A DNA stretch of 64,000 bases from the NCBI RefSeq assembly GCF_030546805.1, contig NZ_JAUOPC010000003.1, positions 1-64,000 on the forward strand. Direction: 5' to 3'. Each line of letters starts with the position of its first letter. Positions within the stretch are counted from its first letter, which is position 1. This document shows positions 15,275 to 24,338 of the stretch, piece after piece. Below the pieces are notes generated by a model. That model saw nothing but the letters and a program-made list of their open reading frames with translations, made no database searches and had not been told where the DNA came from. A program made the position numbers and the translations under genes. The stretch is from Cyclobacterium sp. 1_MG-2023 (lineage in GTDB: Bacteria > Bacteroidota > Bacteroidia > Cytophagales > Cyclobacteriaceae).

Positions 15275-17728
15275 ATGGAGGAAATGCCTACAAAAACAGA
15301 AAAATCTAAAATTGTCAGTTGCTTTCACTGTGGTGAAAACTGTGATGATGAGGCGATTATGTGTGATGAAAAGAATTTTTGTTGCACAGGTTGCCTGACT
15401 GTTTATGAGGTTTTGAATGACAATAATTTATGTGATTATTATGCTATTGAAGCATCTCCGGGGAGCAATCAGAAAAAGAAAGAAATTAGAGACAATCGAT
15501 TTGATTATTTGGAAGATGAGGATGTCATAAATAGGTTGATAGATTTCAAGGATGATGAACAATCCCATGTGACTTTTTCTATTCCTATGATTCATTGTGC
15601 CTCCTGTATCTGGCTTCTTGAAAATCTATACAAGCTTGAGCCGGGAGTAACTTTTTCCAGGGTAGACTTTATCAAAAAGAAAGTTCAAATAAAATATTTG
15701 TCTAAAGAGACCAGTTTAAAATCTATTGTTAAGTTGCTGTCCCATATTGGCTATGAGCCCAGAATAAACCTTTCTGATCTGGGTGAAGAAAAAAGCCATA
15801 AGACCAATAAAAAGCTCATTTACCAATTGGCAGTGGCAGGATTTTGCTTTGGTAATATGATGTTTTTTAGTTTGCCTGAATATTTTTCAGAAACTGAATT
15901 GCTGGGTAATGGGTTTAGCCATCTTTTCAATTACCTGAATATTATCTTGGCTTTGCCTGTAGTTTTTTATTCTGCTACGGATTATTTCCGCTCTGCTTGG
16001 ATCGCCATTAGGAATCGTTCTGTTAATATGGATGTGCCTATCGCACTGGGAATCATTAGTTTGTTTTCTTACAGTTTGTTTGAGATCTTTATTTCAGGAC
16101 AGGAGGGCTATTTGGATACACTTGGAGGATTGTTGTTTTTTCTTTTGGTGGGGAAATATTATCAACAAAAAACATTTGATACCCTTTCTTTTGATAGAGA
16201 CTATAAGGCTTATTTCCCCATTGCAATTACTAAAATGATCAAGGATCGTGAGCAAGTAATTCCTTTAACTAAGCTTAATGTTGGTGATATAATTAAAGTT
16301 AGAAATGAAGAATTAGTGCCTGCAGATAGCATATTATTAGAGTCTGAGGCCTCGATTGATTATAGTTTTGTGACTGGTGAGGAAATACCCATTCCTGTGA
16401 AGAAGGGTGAACTTATATATGCTGGAGGAAGACAAAAAGGTGCAGCCATAACGCTGGCTGTTCAGAAATCCCCTTCTCAAGGATATTTGACAGACCTTTG
16501 GAACAATGAAGCTTTTTCAAAGGATGAGCAAGAAGACTCCTTGGCTTCGATGGCAAATCGAATCAGTGGAAAATTTACTTTCACAGTACTTTTGATTGCA
16601 TTTGGAGCATTGTTATACTGGAGTTTTAATGATATTTCGCTCGGAGTCAGGGCTTTTACTTCTGTATTAATAATTACTTGTCCCTGTGCTTTGGCTATGT
16701 CCACTCCTTTTACCTTAGGGAATGTGATGCGGATATTTGGTAAAGGGGGTTTTTATTTAAAGAATACCCAAGTGATCGAAAAACTTGCAGGTATCAATAC
16801 CCTTGTCTTCGACAAAACAGGGACACTAACTGCCCCTTCCAAAGCAAGGGTGAGCTACCATGGCGAAAACCTTACAGAGGAATCGAAAAGTATGGTAAAA
16901 GCTTTGGTGAATTTTTCTGTCCACCCATTGAGTAACAGTATCAATCAATGGTCAGGAAATGTAAAGCCTGTAACATTGGACAATGTGGAAGAGATTCCTG
17001 GGAAAGGATTACAGGCGAGTTATAAGTCCAAAAGCATAAGCTTGGGTTCCGCATTGTTTTTAGGTGTGGGGTCCATAGATAAAGTGAACAATATAGGCAA
17101 TGAGGTACATCTTGTCATAGACGGCATGCATTGGGGTGTTTTTCGAATTGCAAGTAGTGTTAGAGAGGGGATAGAAAAAATGGTTCCGGAATTGGCTAAA
17201 TCTTATGACATTCATTTGCTTTCCGGAGATCATAACCATGAAGAAGATTATTTGAAACAGGTTTTAGGAGAGAACGTATCTATGCATTTTCAGCAATCCC
17301 CCAAAAGTAAATTGGCGCATATCCGGAGGATGGAAAATACCGGTAAGCATGTGTTGATGGTTGGTGATGGACTCAATGATGCTGGAGCACTTAAAGCAAG
17401 TGAAGTGGGAATTGCGGTAACTGATAATATCTCACATTTCAGTCCTGCAAGTGACGCAATTCTGGACGGAAAAAAATTAAGTTATTTGCCAGATTATTTG
17501 GATTTTGCTAAAACAGGGCGAAAGATTATCAAAGCCAGCTTTGGTTTGAGTTTCACCTACAATGCGGTAGGAGTCTTTTTCGCAGTTCAGGGATTGGTGA
17601 GTCCGGTGTTATGTGCGATTTTGATGCCTGCTAGCAGTATTTCTGTGGTTTTGTTTACAACAATTGCCACCAATTTTCAAGCGTATAGAAAAGGATTAAA
17701 CGATAAGGAGATGATTCTATGGAAGTGA
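15275..17728 (+). CDS. ccoI: CcoI copper-translocating P-type ATPase for cbb3 oxidase assembly
   Basis: CcoI (FixI) pumps copper across the inner membrane for the oxidase copper centre. The 817-residue protein starts with a Cys-rich metal-binding domain typical of this subfamily (FHCGENC, then FCCTGC, about 17-39). An HMA domain follows with the CASC metal site at Cys108-Cys111. The membrane core contains the ion-path CPC (Cys469-Cys471). The phosphorylation motif DKTGT starts at Asp513. HP is in FSVHPLS, and GDGLNDAGAL forms the hinge. TGEEIP is the actuator loop. ATG at 15284 is an alternative start. It overlaps ccoS by 10 bp. Confidence 0.95.
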   Translation: MEEMPTKTEKSKIVSCFHCGENCDDEAIMCDEKNFCCTGCLTVYEVLNDNNLCDYYAIEASPGSNQKKKEIRDNRFDYLEDEDVINRLIDFKDDEQSHVTFSIPMIHCASCIWLLENLYKLEPGVTFSRVDFIKKKVQIKYLSKETSLKSIVKLLSHIGYEPRINLSDLGEEKSHKTNKKLIYQLAVAGFCFGNMMFFSLPEYFSETELLGNGFSHLFNYLNIILALPVVFYSATDYFRSAWIAIRNRSVNMDVPIALGIISLFSYSLFEIFISGQEGYLDTLGGLLFFLLVGKYYQQKTFDTLSFDRDYKAYFPIAITKMIKDREQVIPLTKLNVGDIIKVRNEELVPADSILLESEASIDYSFVTGEEIPIPVKKGELIYAGGRQKGAAITLAVQKSPSQGYLTDLWNNEAFSKDEQEDSLASMANRISGKFTFTVLLIAFGALLYWSFNDISLGVRAFTSVLIITCPCALAMSTPFTLGNVMRIFGKGGFYLKNTQVIEKLAGINTLVFDKTGTLTAPSKARVSYHGENLTEESKSMVKALVNFSVHPLSNSINQWSGNVKPVTLDNVEEIPGKGLQASYKSKSISLGSALFLGVGSIDKVNNIGNEVHLVIDGMHWGVFRIASSVREGIEKMVPELAKSYDIHLLSGDHNHEEDYLKQVLGENVSMHFQQSPKSKLAHIRRMENTGKHVLMVGDGLNDAGALKASEVGIAVTDNISHFSPASDAILDGKKLSYLPDYLDFAKTGRKIIKASFGLSFTYNAVGVFFAVQGLVSPVLCAILMPASSISVVLFTTIATNFQAYRKGLNDKEMILWK

Positions 17729-17901
17729 TATTTGTTCTGATAGGTATAAGTTTAGTCATGGCTGGAGGCTTTTTATGGCTTTTTTTTAAAGCGATGAAAG
17801 GTGGGCAGTTTGATGACCAACATACACCGGCGATCAGAATACTATTTGACCAAAAAACGAAAAGTAAAGCGAATAAAAAAACACCTAAAAAAAAGAAGTG
17901 A
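17719..17901 (+). CDS. ccoS: CcoS cbb3 oxidase maturation protein
   Basis: This 60-residue protein has one N-terminal transmembrane helix (VIFVLIGISLVMAGGFLWLFF), then a GQFDD motif and a lysine-rich tail. The pattern, with FDD after the helix, is the CcoS signature. In other bacteria CcoS is needed for cofactor insertion into the oxidase. The start overlaps the ccoI end by 10 bp and the stop lies one base before the ccoN start, so translation is probably coupled. Confidence 0.92.
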   Translation: MEVIFVLIGISLVMAGGFLWLFFKAMKGGQFDDQHTPAIRILFDQKTKSKANKKTPKKKK

Positions 17902-17902
17902 T

Positions 17903-20035
17903 ATGTCAGGAACGACACTTGAAAAGTTTAGTTACGATAACAAGATCGTAAAATTCTTCGGCGCAGCCACCATGATATGGGGATTAGCCGGAATGCTGAT
18001 AGGCTTGCTTGCTGCCACCCAGCTATTTTTACCCGAAGCAAATTTAGGCAATCCTTATACGACCTTTGGGCGGATAAGGCCCCTTCATACGAATGCAGTA
18101 ATCTTTGCCTTTGTAGGGAATGCCATTTTTGCCGGCGTTTATTATTCTATGCCCCGCCTACTTAAGGCTCCAATGTGGAATAAAACCCTTAGTTGGATCC
18201 ACTTTTGGGGATGGCAGGCCATTATTCTTTCTGCTGTAATTACGCTGCCATTGGGATTAACTTCATCCAAGGAGTATGCAGAACTTGAATGGCCTATAGA
18301 TATTGCCATTGCCATCATTTGGGTAGCATTTGGTGCCAATATGATTGGTACTTTGATCAAGCGACGAGAAAAACACATGTATGTAGCCATTTGGTTTTAT
18401 TTGGCTTCGTTTGTAACCGTAGCAGTATTACACATTTTCAATTCCCTAGCTTTACCGGTATCCTTTTTTAAAAGTTATTCAGCATACGCAGGTGTGCAGG
18501 ATGCCTTGGTACAATGGTGGTATGGACACAATGCGGTAGCATTTTTCCTTACTACTCCTTTCTTGGGATTGATGTATTATTATTTGCCAAAGGCAGCTAA
18601 CAGACCTGTATTCTCCTATAAGCTCTCTATCGTCCACTTCTGGTCCCTAATTTTCCTATATATCTGGGCAGGTCCTCATCACTTGTTATATACCGCTTTG
18701 CCTGAATGGGCCCAGGTTTTAGGTGTTGCATTTTCAATTATGCTACTTGCTCCAAGTTGGGGTGGGATGGTTAATGGGCTGCTCACACTTAGAGGTGCAT
18801 GGGATAAGGTTAGAGTAGACCCTGTGTTAAAGTTTATGGTGGTGGCTGTTACAGCCTATGGTATGGCTACCTTTGAAGGCCCATTACTTTCTATTAAAAG
18901 TGTAAATGCCATTGCTCATTATACAGATTGGATCGTAGCTCACGTGCACATTGGTGGATTGGGATGGAATGGATTTCTAACTTTTTCCATGCTGTATTGG
19001 TTATGGCCAAGAATGTGGAGAACCAAATTGTTTTCCGTTAAATTGGCCAATACTCACTTTTGGTTGGGAACCCTTGGGATATTGTTTTATGCCTTGCCAA
19101 TGTATGTGGCAGCCCTTACCCAAAGTTTAATGTGGAAAGAATTTGCAGATACAGGGCGTTTAGCCTATCCTAACTTCTTGGAGACAGTTATTCAGATAGT
19201 ACCAATGTACATGCTTCGTGCATTCGGAGGTTTACTTTACCTGAGTGGAGCCATATTGATGGTGTATAACCTAGTGAAAACTGCAGCTGCAGGATCCTTC
19301 TTAGAAGAAGAGGAAGATGAAGCACCGGCTTTGGCAAAACACGTGGAAGAAAAGAACGAATTCTGGCACAGGGCCTGGGAAAGAAAACCTGTATTTTTCA
19401 CCATTTTGGCTACAATAGCTATTTTGATAGGAGGAATTGTAGAGATTATTCCTACTATATTAGTTAAGTCCAACGTACCTACTATAAGTAGTGTAGAGCC
19501 ATATACGCCACTTGAGTTGCAGGGTAGGGATTTGTACATTGCCAATGGTTGTGTAGGCTGCCACTCTCAAATGATTCGTCCATTTAGGTTTGAAACTGAG
19601 CGTTATGGAGAATATTCCAAAGCAGGTGAGTATGTTTATGACAGACCATTTTTATGGGGATCCAAACGTACAGGTCCAGACTTACATAGGGTAGGGGGGA
19701 AATACCCCGATAGCTGGCATTATCACCATATGGTAGATCCAAGAAGTATGTCGCCGGGATCTTTGATGCCACCATATCCTTGGATGACCACCAATATTAT
19801 GGATCACAGCAATATTGGAGCGAAGATAAGAACCATGCAAAAATTAGGTGTTCCATATGAAGAAGGTTATGATGAAAGGGCTATGGAAGACCTGCAAAGG
19901 CAAGCCAAAAAAATTGCAGGAAATTTAAAGGAGTCAGGAATCGAAGTGTTACCGGATACGGAGATTATAGCCTTGATTTCTTATCTGCAGCGATTAGGAA
20001 CTGATATTAAAAAAGGTGGATCCGGAAACGAATAA
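17903..20035 (+). CDS. ccoNO: Fused cbb3 oxidase subunits I and II (CcoN-CcoO)
   Basis: The first two thirds of this 710-residue protein are the heme-copper subunit CcoN. It has about twelve helices, the ligand histidines in RPLHTNAV, the copper ligands in WWYGHNAVAFF and GPHHLLY, the tyrosine of AYGMATFEGP and the heme ligands of AHVHIGGLGWNGF. A charged linker (EEEEDEAPA) leads into CcoO: one anchor helix, then monoheme cytochrome c with C550-V-G-C553-H554-SQM and the LMPPYPWM methionine. Separate genes in Proteobacteria are fused here, as is usual in Bacteroidota. ATG at 17903 is chosen because the longer frame runs back through ccoS. Confidence 0.96.
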   Translation: MSGTTLEKFSYDNKIVKFFGAATMIWGLAGMLIGLLAATQLFLPEANLGNPYTTFGRIRPLHTNAVIFAFVGNAIFAGVYYSMPRLLKAPMWNKTLSWIHFWGWQAIILSAVITLPLGLTSSKEYAELEWPIDIAIAIIWVAFGANMIGTLIKRREKHMYVAIWFYLASFVTVAVLHIFNSLALPVSFFKSYSAYAGVQDALVQWWYGHNAVAFFLTTPFLGLMYYYLPKAANRPVFSYKLSIVHFWSLIFLYIWAGPHHLLYTALPEWAQVLGVAFSIMLLAPSWGGMVNGLLTLRGAWDKVRVDPVLKFMVVAVTAYGMATFEGPLLSIKSVNAIAHYTDWIVAHVHIGGLGWNGFLTFSMLYWLWPRMWRTKLFSVKLANTHFWLGTLGILFYALPMYVAALTQSLMWKEFADTGRLAYPNFLETVIQIVPMYMLRAFGGLLYLSGAILMVYNLVKTAAAGSFLEEEEDEAPALAKHVEEKNEFWHRAWERKPVFFTILATIAILIGGIVEIIPTILVKSNVPTISSVEPYTPLELQGRDLYIANGCVGCHSQMIRPFRFETERYGEYSKAGEYVYDRPFLWGSKRTGPDLHRVGGKYPDSWHYHHMVDPRSMSPGSLMPPYPWMTTNIMDHSNIGAKIRTMQKLGVPYEEGYDERAMEDLQRQAKKIAGNLKESGIEVLPDTEIIALISYLQRLGTDIKKGGSGNE

Positions 20036-20046
20036 ACTAGAAAGAA

Positions 20047-20238
20047 ATGAAAAAAAATATTTTAAGCTCAATGGAGAATATTGAGATTTACCCAATCATT
20101 TCCTTATTGATATTTGTTATTTTCTTTATCGGAATGTTTTGGTGGGTCTTAAAAGTAGATAAAACTTATGTGGACCATATGAAAGAAATGCCACTCAATG
20201 ATGAACCTCAAAACGATAAGTCGAATGAAAAACTTTAA
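20047..20238 (+). CDS. ccoQ: CcoQ-like small cbb3 oxidase subunit
   Basis: This 63-residue protein has one transmembrane helix (YPIISLLIFVIFFIGMFWWVL) and a polar tail with DHMKEMPLNDEP. Size, topology and position between ccoNO and ccoP identify it as the CcoQ-type subunit that stabilises the complex; primary sequence conservation is low in this family. It starts 11 bp after ccoNO and overlaps ccoP by 14 bp. An internal ATG at 20071 is a possible alternative start. Confidence 0.85.
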   Translation: MKKNILSSMENIEIYPIISLLIFVIFFIGMFWWVLKVDKTYVDHMKEMPLNDEPQNDKSNEKL

Positions 20239-21151
20239 ACTGATTGGAGTCACCCTGATGTGTTTGTTAATGGCAGTGCCCGGCTTTGCCCAAGAAGCAG
20301 AAACCAGCTTCTTGGCCCAAATGCAGCAGCTCGATAGCAATACCTTGCTTTTGCTAGCCATAATTGCTGTCGTTTTGCTTGTCATAGTGGTTATTGTTGC
20401 GGTGATGGTTTATATGCTGTCCTTTCTAATGACAATAATGAGAAAGGAAAACCCTGCTTTGGCAGCAGAGCCTTCCTGGTGGGAGTCGTTTAAGACCAAA
20501 TATGTTGTTGGTAAAATGAAACCAATTGCCGAAGAGAAAGATATACAGCTTAACCATAGTTATGACGGAATTGTGGAACTGGACAATTTCATGCCTCCTT
20601 GGTTAAAATATGTATTTTACCTTACAATTTTCTCAGCAGTAGTTTATTTTCTGAATTACTCTGTATTAGGAATAGGAAAAACACAAATTGAAGAATATGA
20701 GGCATCATTGGAGGAGGCGGCACTTGAAGCAGAAGCTAGAGGAGCGATGATGCTAACTTCCATAGACGAAACCAATGTAGAATTGGATACTTCTACCCCC
20801 GCGTTGGAAGCCGGTGAAGAATTGTTTACCGGGAATTGTGCGGCCTGTCATGCCATGGATGGTGGAGGTGGAGTTGGTCCAAACTTAACCGATGAGTATT
20901 GGTTGCATGGGGGAGATATAAAAAGTGTCTTTACCGTGGTCAAATATGGTGTGGTTGAAAAGGGGATGATTCCTTGGCAAGATCAGTTGAGCCCTGAGCA
21001 AATGCAGCAGGTATCAAGTTATATCTTGTCACTACAAGGAACTTCACCCGCCAATCCAAAAGATCCTCAAGGAGAAAAATATGAACCCACTATCGAGGAA
21101 CCGGTAGATGCTTTGGGTGAGGAAGAGTTGGGTGTAGAACCTGCTGAATAA
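20225..21151 (+). CDS. ccoP: CcoP cytochrome c subunit of cbb3 oxidase
   Basis: CcoP passes electrons from soluble donors to CcoO. I take ATG 20225, which starts a signal-like segment (LIGVTLMCLLMAVPGFAQ). A second helix (about 40-70) and a third (YVFYLTIFSAVVYFLNYSVL) follow, with the conserved N-terminal region EKDIQLNHSYDGIVELDNFMPPW in between. The C-terminal domain binds a single heme (C205-A-A-C208-H209, then GPNLTDEYWLHGG), whereas proteobacterial CcoP usually binds two. The extra N-terminal membrane segment plus one heme is a Bacteroidota form. The end is an acidic, proline-rich tail. Confidence 0.93.
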   Translation: MKNFKLIGVTLMCLLMAVPGFAQEAETSFLAQMQQLDSNTLLLLAIIAVVLLVIVVIVAVMVYMLSFLMTIMRKENPALAAEPSWWESFKTKYVVGKMKPIAEEKDIQLNHSYDGIVELDNFMPPWLKYVFYLTIFSAVVYFLNYSVLGIGKTQIEEYEASLEEAALEAEARGAMMLTSIDETNVELDTSTPALEAGEELFTGNCAACHAMDGGGGVGPNLTDEYWLHGGDIKSVFTVVKYGVVEKGMIPWQDQLSPEQMQQVSSYILSLQGTSPANPKDPQGEKYEPTIEEPVDALGEEELGVEPAE

Positions 21152-21160
21152 AGCCAAAAG

Positions 21161-21189
21161 GTCGGGTTTGAAGCTTTTTCAGACCCGAC
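21161..21189. terminator. Hairpin between ccoP and ccoG
   Basis: GTCGGGT (21161-21167) pairs with ACCCGAC (21183-21189), with further TGA/TCA pairing inside. No strong T-run follows. It may attenuate transcription or protect the upstream oxidase mRNA rather than end it, since ccoG starts 23 bp later. Confidence 0.4.
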
Positions 21190-21212
21190 ATTTATCATAA
21201 AACAAGAGAATT

Positions 21213-22628
21213 ATGGCTGTTAGAAATGAAAATCTAAATCCGGACAAGTTTAGGGATGCACTTGGAACTGTGAATCAGGATGGGAAAAGACATTGGGTTT
21301 TTCCCAAAAAGGTTTCCGGAAAATTCTATCAATACAGGACCTATTTTTCATGGCTACTCCTAGGGATTTTGTTTGCAGGGCCTTTCATTAAAGTAGATGG
21401 TCGACCTTGGTTGCTATTCAATATTTTTGAACGCAAATTCATAATTTTTGGAGCTGTTTTTTGGCCCCAAGATACCCATTTGCTGATTTTTTTATTGCTT
21501 ATTTTCTTTGTCTTTATTATCCTATTTACGGTAGTTTTCGGGAGGGTGTTTTGTGGTTGGGCTTGTCCCCAGACACTCTTTATGGAAATGGTTTTTCGCA
21601 AAATAGAGTATTGGATAGAAGGGGATGCCGGCCAGCAAAGAAAGTTGGATGCTATGCCTTGGAATGCAGAAAAAATAAGGAAAAAGTCCATCAAAATGGC
21701 CATTTTCATTTTTATTTCTCTGCTCATTTCACATACTGTAATGGCATACCTTATAGGTATTGACGAGGTGTTGGAAATTGTTTCTTCTCCTCCTACAGAG
21801 AATTTGGCTGGGTTTTTCGGCCTCTTGGCTTTTACCGGGATTTTTCTTTTCGTTTTCTCATGGTTTAGGGAGCAGGCATGTATTGTGGTTTGTCCCTATG
21901 GACGTCTTCAAGGTGTATTGCTGGACAATCAATCCATCAATGTAACCTATGATTATAAAAGAGGGGAGCCACGGGCTCCCATAAGAAAGAAAAAGGTAGA
22001 AGAAAAGCCTGCTGGTGATTGTGTGGACTGTACCTTATGTGTTCAGGTTTGCCCTACTGGAATTGATATTAGAAATGGCGTACAAATGGAGTGCGTAAAC
22101 TGTACGGCCTGTATGGATGCTTGTGACGACGTCATGGAAAAAGTGGATCGTCCCAAGGGCTTGATCAGATATGCTTCTGAAAATAGTATTCTTACCGGAA
22201 CATCTAAATTGCTTACGGGAAGAGTGAAAGCCTACTCCGGAATACTCTTGTTGCTGATTGTAGGCTTTGTCTCTTTATTAGCTACTAGGGAAGATTTAGG
22301 TGCCACAGTGACCAGGTTTAGGGGAATGACCTACCAAGCCAGAGAGGGGGCTCAAATCAGTAATCTATATGAAGTTACCTTAATCAATAAGACCTTTGAT
22401 GAACAAGAGGTTACTTTGGTGCCTGATGATCCTACATTTACCTTAGAAAAGGTGGGACATACCGATTGGCATCTCGAAGGACAGTCAAAGATTGAAGGTA
22501 GGTTTTTTCTGGTTAAGCATCAGAAAGACATGAAAGTACCACAACAAAATGTGGACCTTTTGTTGCAACAAAACGGGATAACCATAGATCGGATTTCGAC
22601 GAGTTTTATGGGCCCCGTTGGAGAATGA
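21213..22628 (+). CDS. ccoG: CcoG (FixG) cbb3 oxidase accessory iron-sulfur protein
   Basis: CcoG is a membrane iron-sulfur protein that reduces copper for oxidase assembly in Rhodobacter. The 471-residue protein has several helices. A CxxxC pair in FCGWACPQ (Cys114, Cys118) and CIVVCPYGRLQG mark the membrane part. Two ferredoxin-type 4Fe-4S motifs follow: C270-x2-C-x2-C-x3-C-P and C294-x2-C-x2-C-x3-C. A periplasmic Ig-like domain (about 345-471) completes the protein. Length and order match the family. It begins 61 bp after ccoP. Confidence 0.95.
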   Translation: MAVRNENLNPDKFRDALGTVNQDGKRHWVFPKKVSGKFYQYRTYFSWLLLGILFAGPFIKVDGRPWLLFNIFERKFIIFGAVFWPQDTHLLIFLLLIFFVFIILFTVVFGRVFCGWACPQTLFMEMVFRKIEYWIEGDAGQQRKLDAMPWNAEKIRKKSIKMAIFIFISLLISHTVMAYLIGIDEVLEIVSSPPTENLAGFFGLLAFTGIFLFVFSWFREQACIVVCPYGRLQGVLLDNQSINVTYDYKRGEPRAPIRKKKVEEKPAGDCVDCTLCVQVCPTGIDIRNGVQMECVNCTACMDACDDVMEKVDRPKGLIRYASENSILTGTSKLLTGRVKAYSGILLLLIVGFVSLLATREDLGATVTRFRGMTYQAREGAQISNLYEVTLINKTFDEQEVTLVPDDPTFTLEKVGHTDWHLEGQSKIEGRFFLVKHQKDMKVPQQNVDLLLQQNGITIDRISTSFMGPVGE

Positions 22629-22647
22629 CAATATTTAAAGAATAGAT

Positions 22648-23073
22648 ATGAATTGGGGAAATGGGATTTTACTATTGTTACTTGTTTTTATTGGCTTGAT
22701 GGTTACCTTGGTTACCATTTGCGTGAAGCAAGATGATATTCATTTGGTTACTGAGGATTATTATGCGGAAGAAATTAAATATCAGGAACATATAGATAGG
22801 GTAAGTAATACCCAGGCTATAGAAGGGAAGGTCATGCAATTTGATGCCCTTAGCAAGACGCTTCAATTCAAGTTGCCGATTGGGGCCAAAGGAGAGTTGC
22901 ACTTATTTAGGCCTTCGGATGCGCGGATGGATAAGAAAATTCAGGTTGAAATTAAGGACACTGAATCCAACGTTTTGAATCTGAATGATTTAGAGCCGGG
23001 TTATTGGAAGGTAAAAATGACCTGGGAAGCAAATGGGGTAGCCTATTTTGAAGAGAAGAAAATAGATATTTAA
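22648..23073 (+). CDS. ccoH: FixH/CcoH family protein
   Basis: This 141-residue protein has one N-terminal anchor (GILLLLLVFIGLMVTLVTICV) and a periplasmic domain. The DIHLVTEDYYAEEIKYQEHI stretch after the helix is the conserved FixH mark (D-L-V-x-x-D-Y-Y-x-x-E). The C-terminal YWKVKMTWEANGVAYFEEKK forms the last strands. CcoH associates with the assembling cbb3 complex. The stop codon directly abuts the next ATG (23074), indicating translational coupling. Confidence 0.92.
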   Translation: MNWGNGILLLLLVFIGLMVTLVTICVKQDDIHLVTEDYYAEEIKYQEHIDRVSNTQAIEGKVMQFDALSKTLQFKLPIGAKGELHLFRPSDARMDKKIQVEIKDTESNVLNLNDLEPGYWKVKMTWEANGVAYFEEKKIDI

Positions 23074-23787
23074 ATGATTTGGACAGCCTTTATATGGGGT
23101 TTGCTTGGCTCATTTCACTGTGTTGGTATGTGTGGGCCTATTGCTTTGGCCTTGGCAGGGAAAGATAGAAACAAGTATTTGTTTAATAAATTACTCTATA
23201 ACTCAGGTAGGGCCATTACTTATTCCTTATTAGGTGGATTGGTAGGAATGCTGGGTTTTTCTTTGTCTCTGGCAGGTGTACAGCAATGGGTTTCCATTGT
23301 TCTCGGGCTGAGCATTATTGCCTTGGCTTTTTTTTATAAAGAATCTGAAAAGTGGATAAGCGGATCCACATTTTCGAAATCATTGATAAAGCTAAAAACA
23401 CAATTGGGAAAATCCATAAAAAGAGGTGGTAGTAAAGCTTTTTTTCTAACCGGATTATTGAATGGCTTCCTTCCTTGTGGAATGGTATATATGGCCTTGA
23501 TGGCTTCCTTGGCATTTCAAAGCCCAATTTATGGAATGGCTTATATGTTCGTCTTTGGTTTGGGTACTTTTCCTGTGATGATTTTGCTTATGTTTTCAAA
23601 GGATGTCTTCTCTTTGAATTTTAGGATGAAAATGAATAAGGCTATGCCCTATTTTGTGATGTTTATGGGAGTCCTATTTGTTTTAAGAGGTATGGGTTGG
23701 GGAATACCTTATTTGAGTCCCAAGCTTGGACTGCCAACTGCCCATGCCACAGAACTCCTAGACAGTGATATTACCCATTGTGAATGA
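23074..23787 (+). CDS. SafE/UreH-like membrane protein of the cbb3 locus
   Basis: This 237-residue polytopic protein has about six helices. It keeps the family opening GSFHCVGMCGPIALALAG (about 12-29), with Cys-x3-Cys after His, and the repeat-half motif GLLNGFLPCGMVYMALMASL (about 125-144) containing a second cysteine. Proteins of this TauE/SafE-related group are regularly found at the end of cbb3 operons, where a role in copper handling is suspected but not shown. It abuts ccoH and closes the operon. Confidence 0.85.
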   Translation: MIWTAFIWGLLGSFHCVGMCGPIALALAGKDRNKYLFNKLLYNSGRAITYSLLGGLVGMLGFSLSLAGVQQWVSIVLGLSIIALAFFYKESEKWISGSTFSKSLIKLKTQLGKSIKRGGSKAFFLTGLLNGFLPCGMVYMALMASLAFQSPIYGMAYMFVFGLGTFPVMILLMFSKDVFSLNFRMKMNKAMPYFVMFMGVLFVLRGMGWGIPYLSPKLGLPTAHATELLDSDITHCE

Positions 23788-23794
23788 TGGGAAA

Positions 23795-24338
23795 TCATGT
23801 TCTTGCCGGATAATACTCCTGAATACAGATAATGAAATTGATACTTAAATAGGGGGGCATTTGTTCAAATGGTTCATTTCCACCCGTTTCACTAATAGAT
23901 TTTTCATTCATTTTGCTATTGGAAGTATCCGCATAGGTCATCATTGTATAGGGAGGCCAAAAACGTTGGCTTTAACTTGACTAAGGGCCATATAATTGTT
24001 CTCGGGATTATTGGAATTGGCTTTTATAGAGTTTGATCATAAGGTATGGGAATGAGCAGGTAGGTTATTTTTTCTAATTGACAGGTTTCCTGACCACCAT
24101 TTTCACCGTTCTTTTTAGGACTAAGCCCTAGGCCGGACCCACTTCCAACCGGCATTCTTCCTCTTAAGTCCGGTAAAGCGAATGTAGTCTTACTATCTCC
24201 TCCATACATATTGCCCAATATTGAAAATAAGGACTGATTGTCTTTGATTGACATTTTCCTTCCATCACATGGCGCAGATCCTTGGGGAGTGAAATTGCCG
24301 GCAAACATTTTTATTACTCCTATGTACTCTTCAAACAT
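23795..24338 (-). pseudogene. Frameshifted phage-tail-collar-type (microcystin-dependent-like) protein
   Basis: The reading frame from ATG 24338 gives the family N-terminus (FEEYIGVIKMFAGNFTPQGS, CDGRKMSIKDNQSLFSILG, YGGD and FALPDLRGRMPVG). It goes off track in a run of six bases (24068-24073). One more A would continue into NNLPAHSHT in the next frame. That frame has a TGA at 24037-24039 and goes on with KANSNNPENNYMALSQ. A further shift near 23948-23960 gives YADTSNSKMNEKSISETGGN and a C-terminus like that of intact members (MPPYLSINFIICIQ). The whole relic is 181 codons long, the usual length. At least two frameshifts and one stop make it a pseudogene, unless the raw sequence has errors. 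Confidence 0.8.

Noticed and set aside
24024-24338. An apparently intact 104-residue tail-collar gene
   Set aside because: Its last about 15 residues do not fit the family while the missing conserved parts appear in other frames further on, so it is part of a longer pseudogene.
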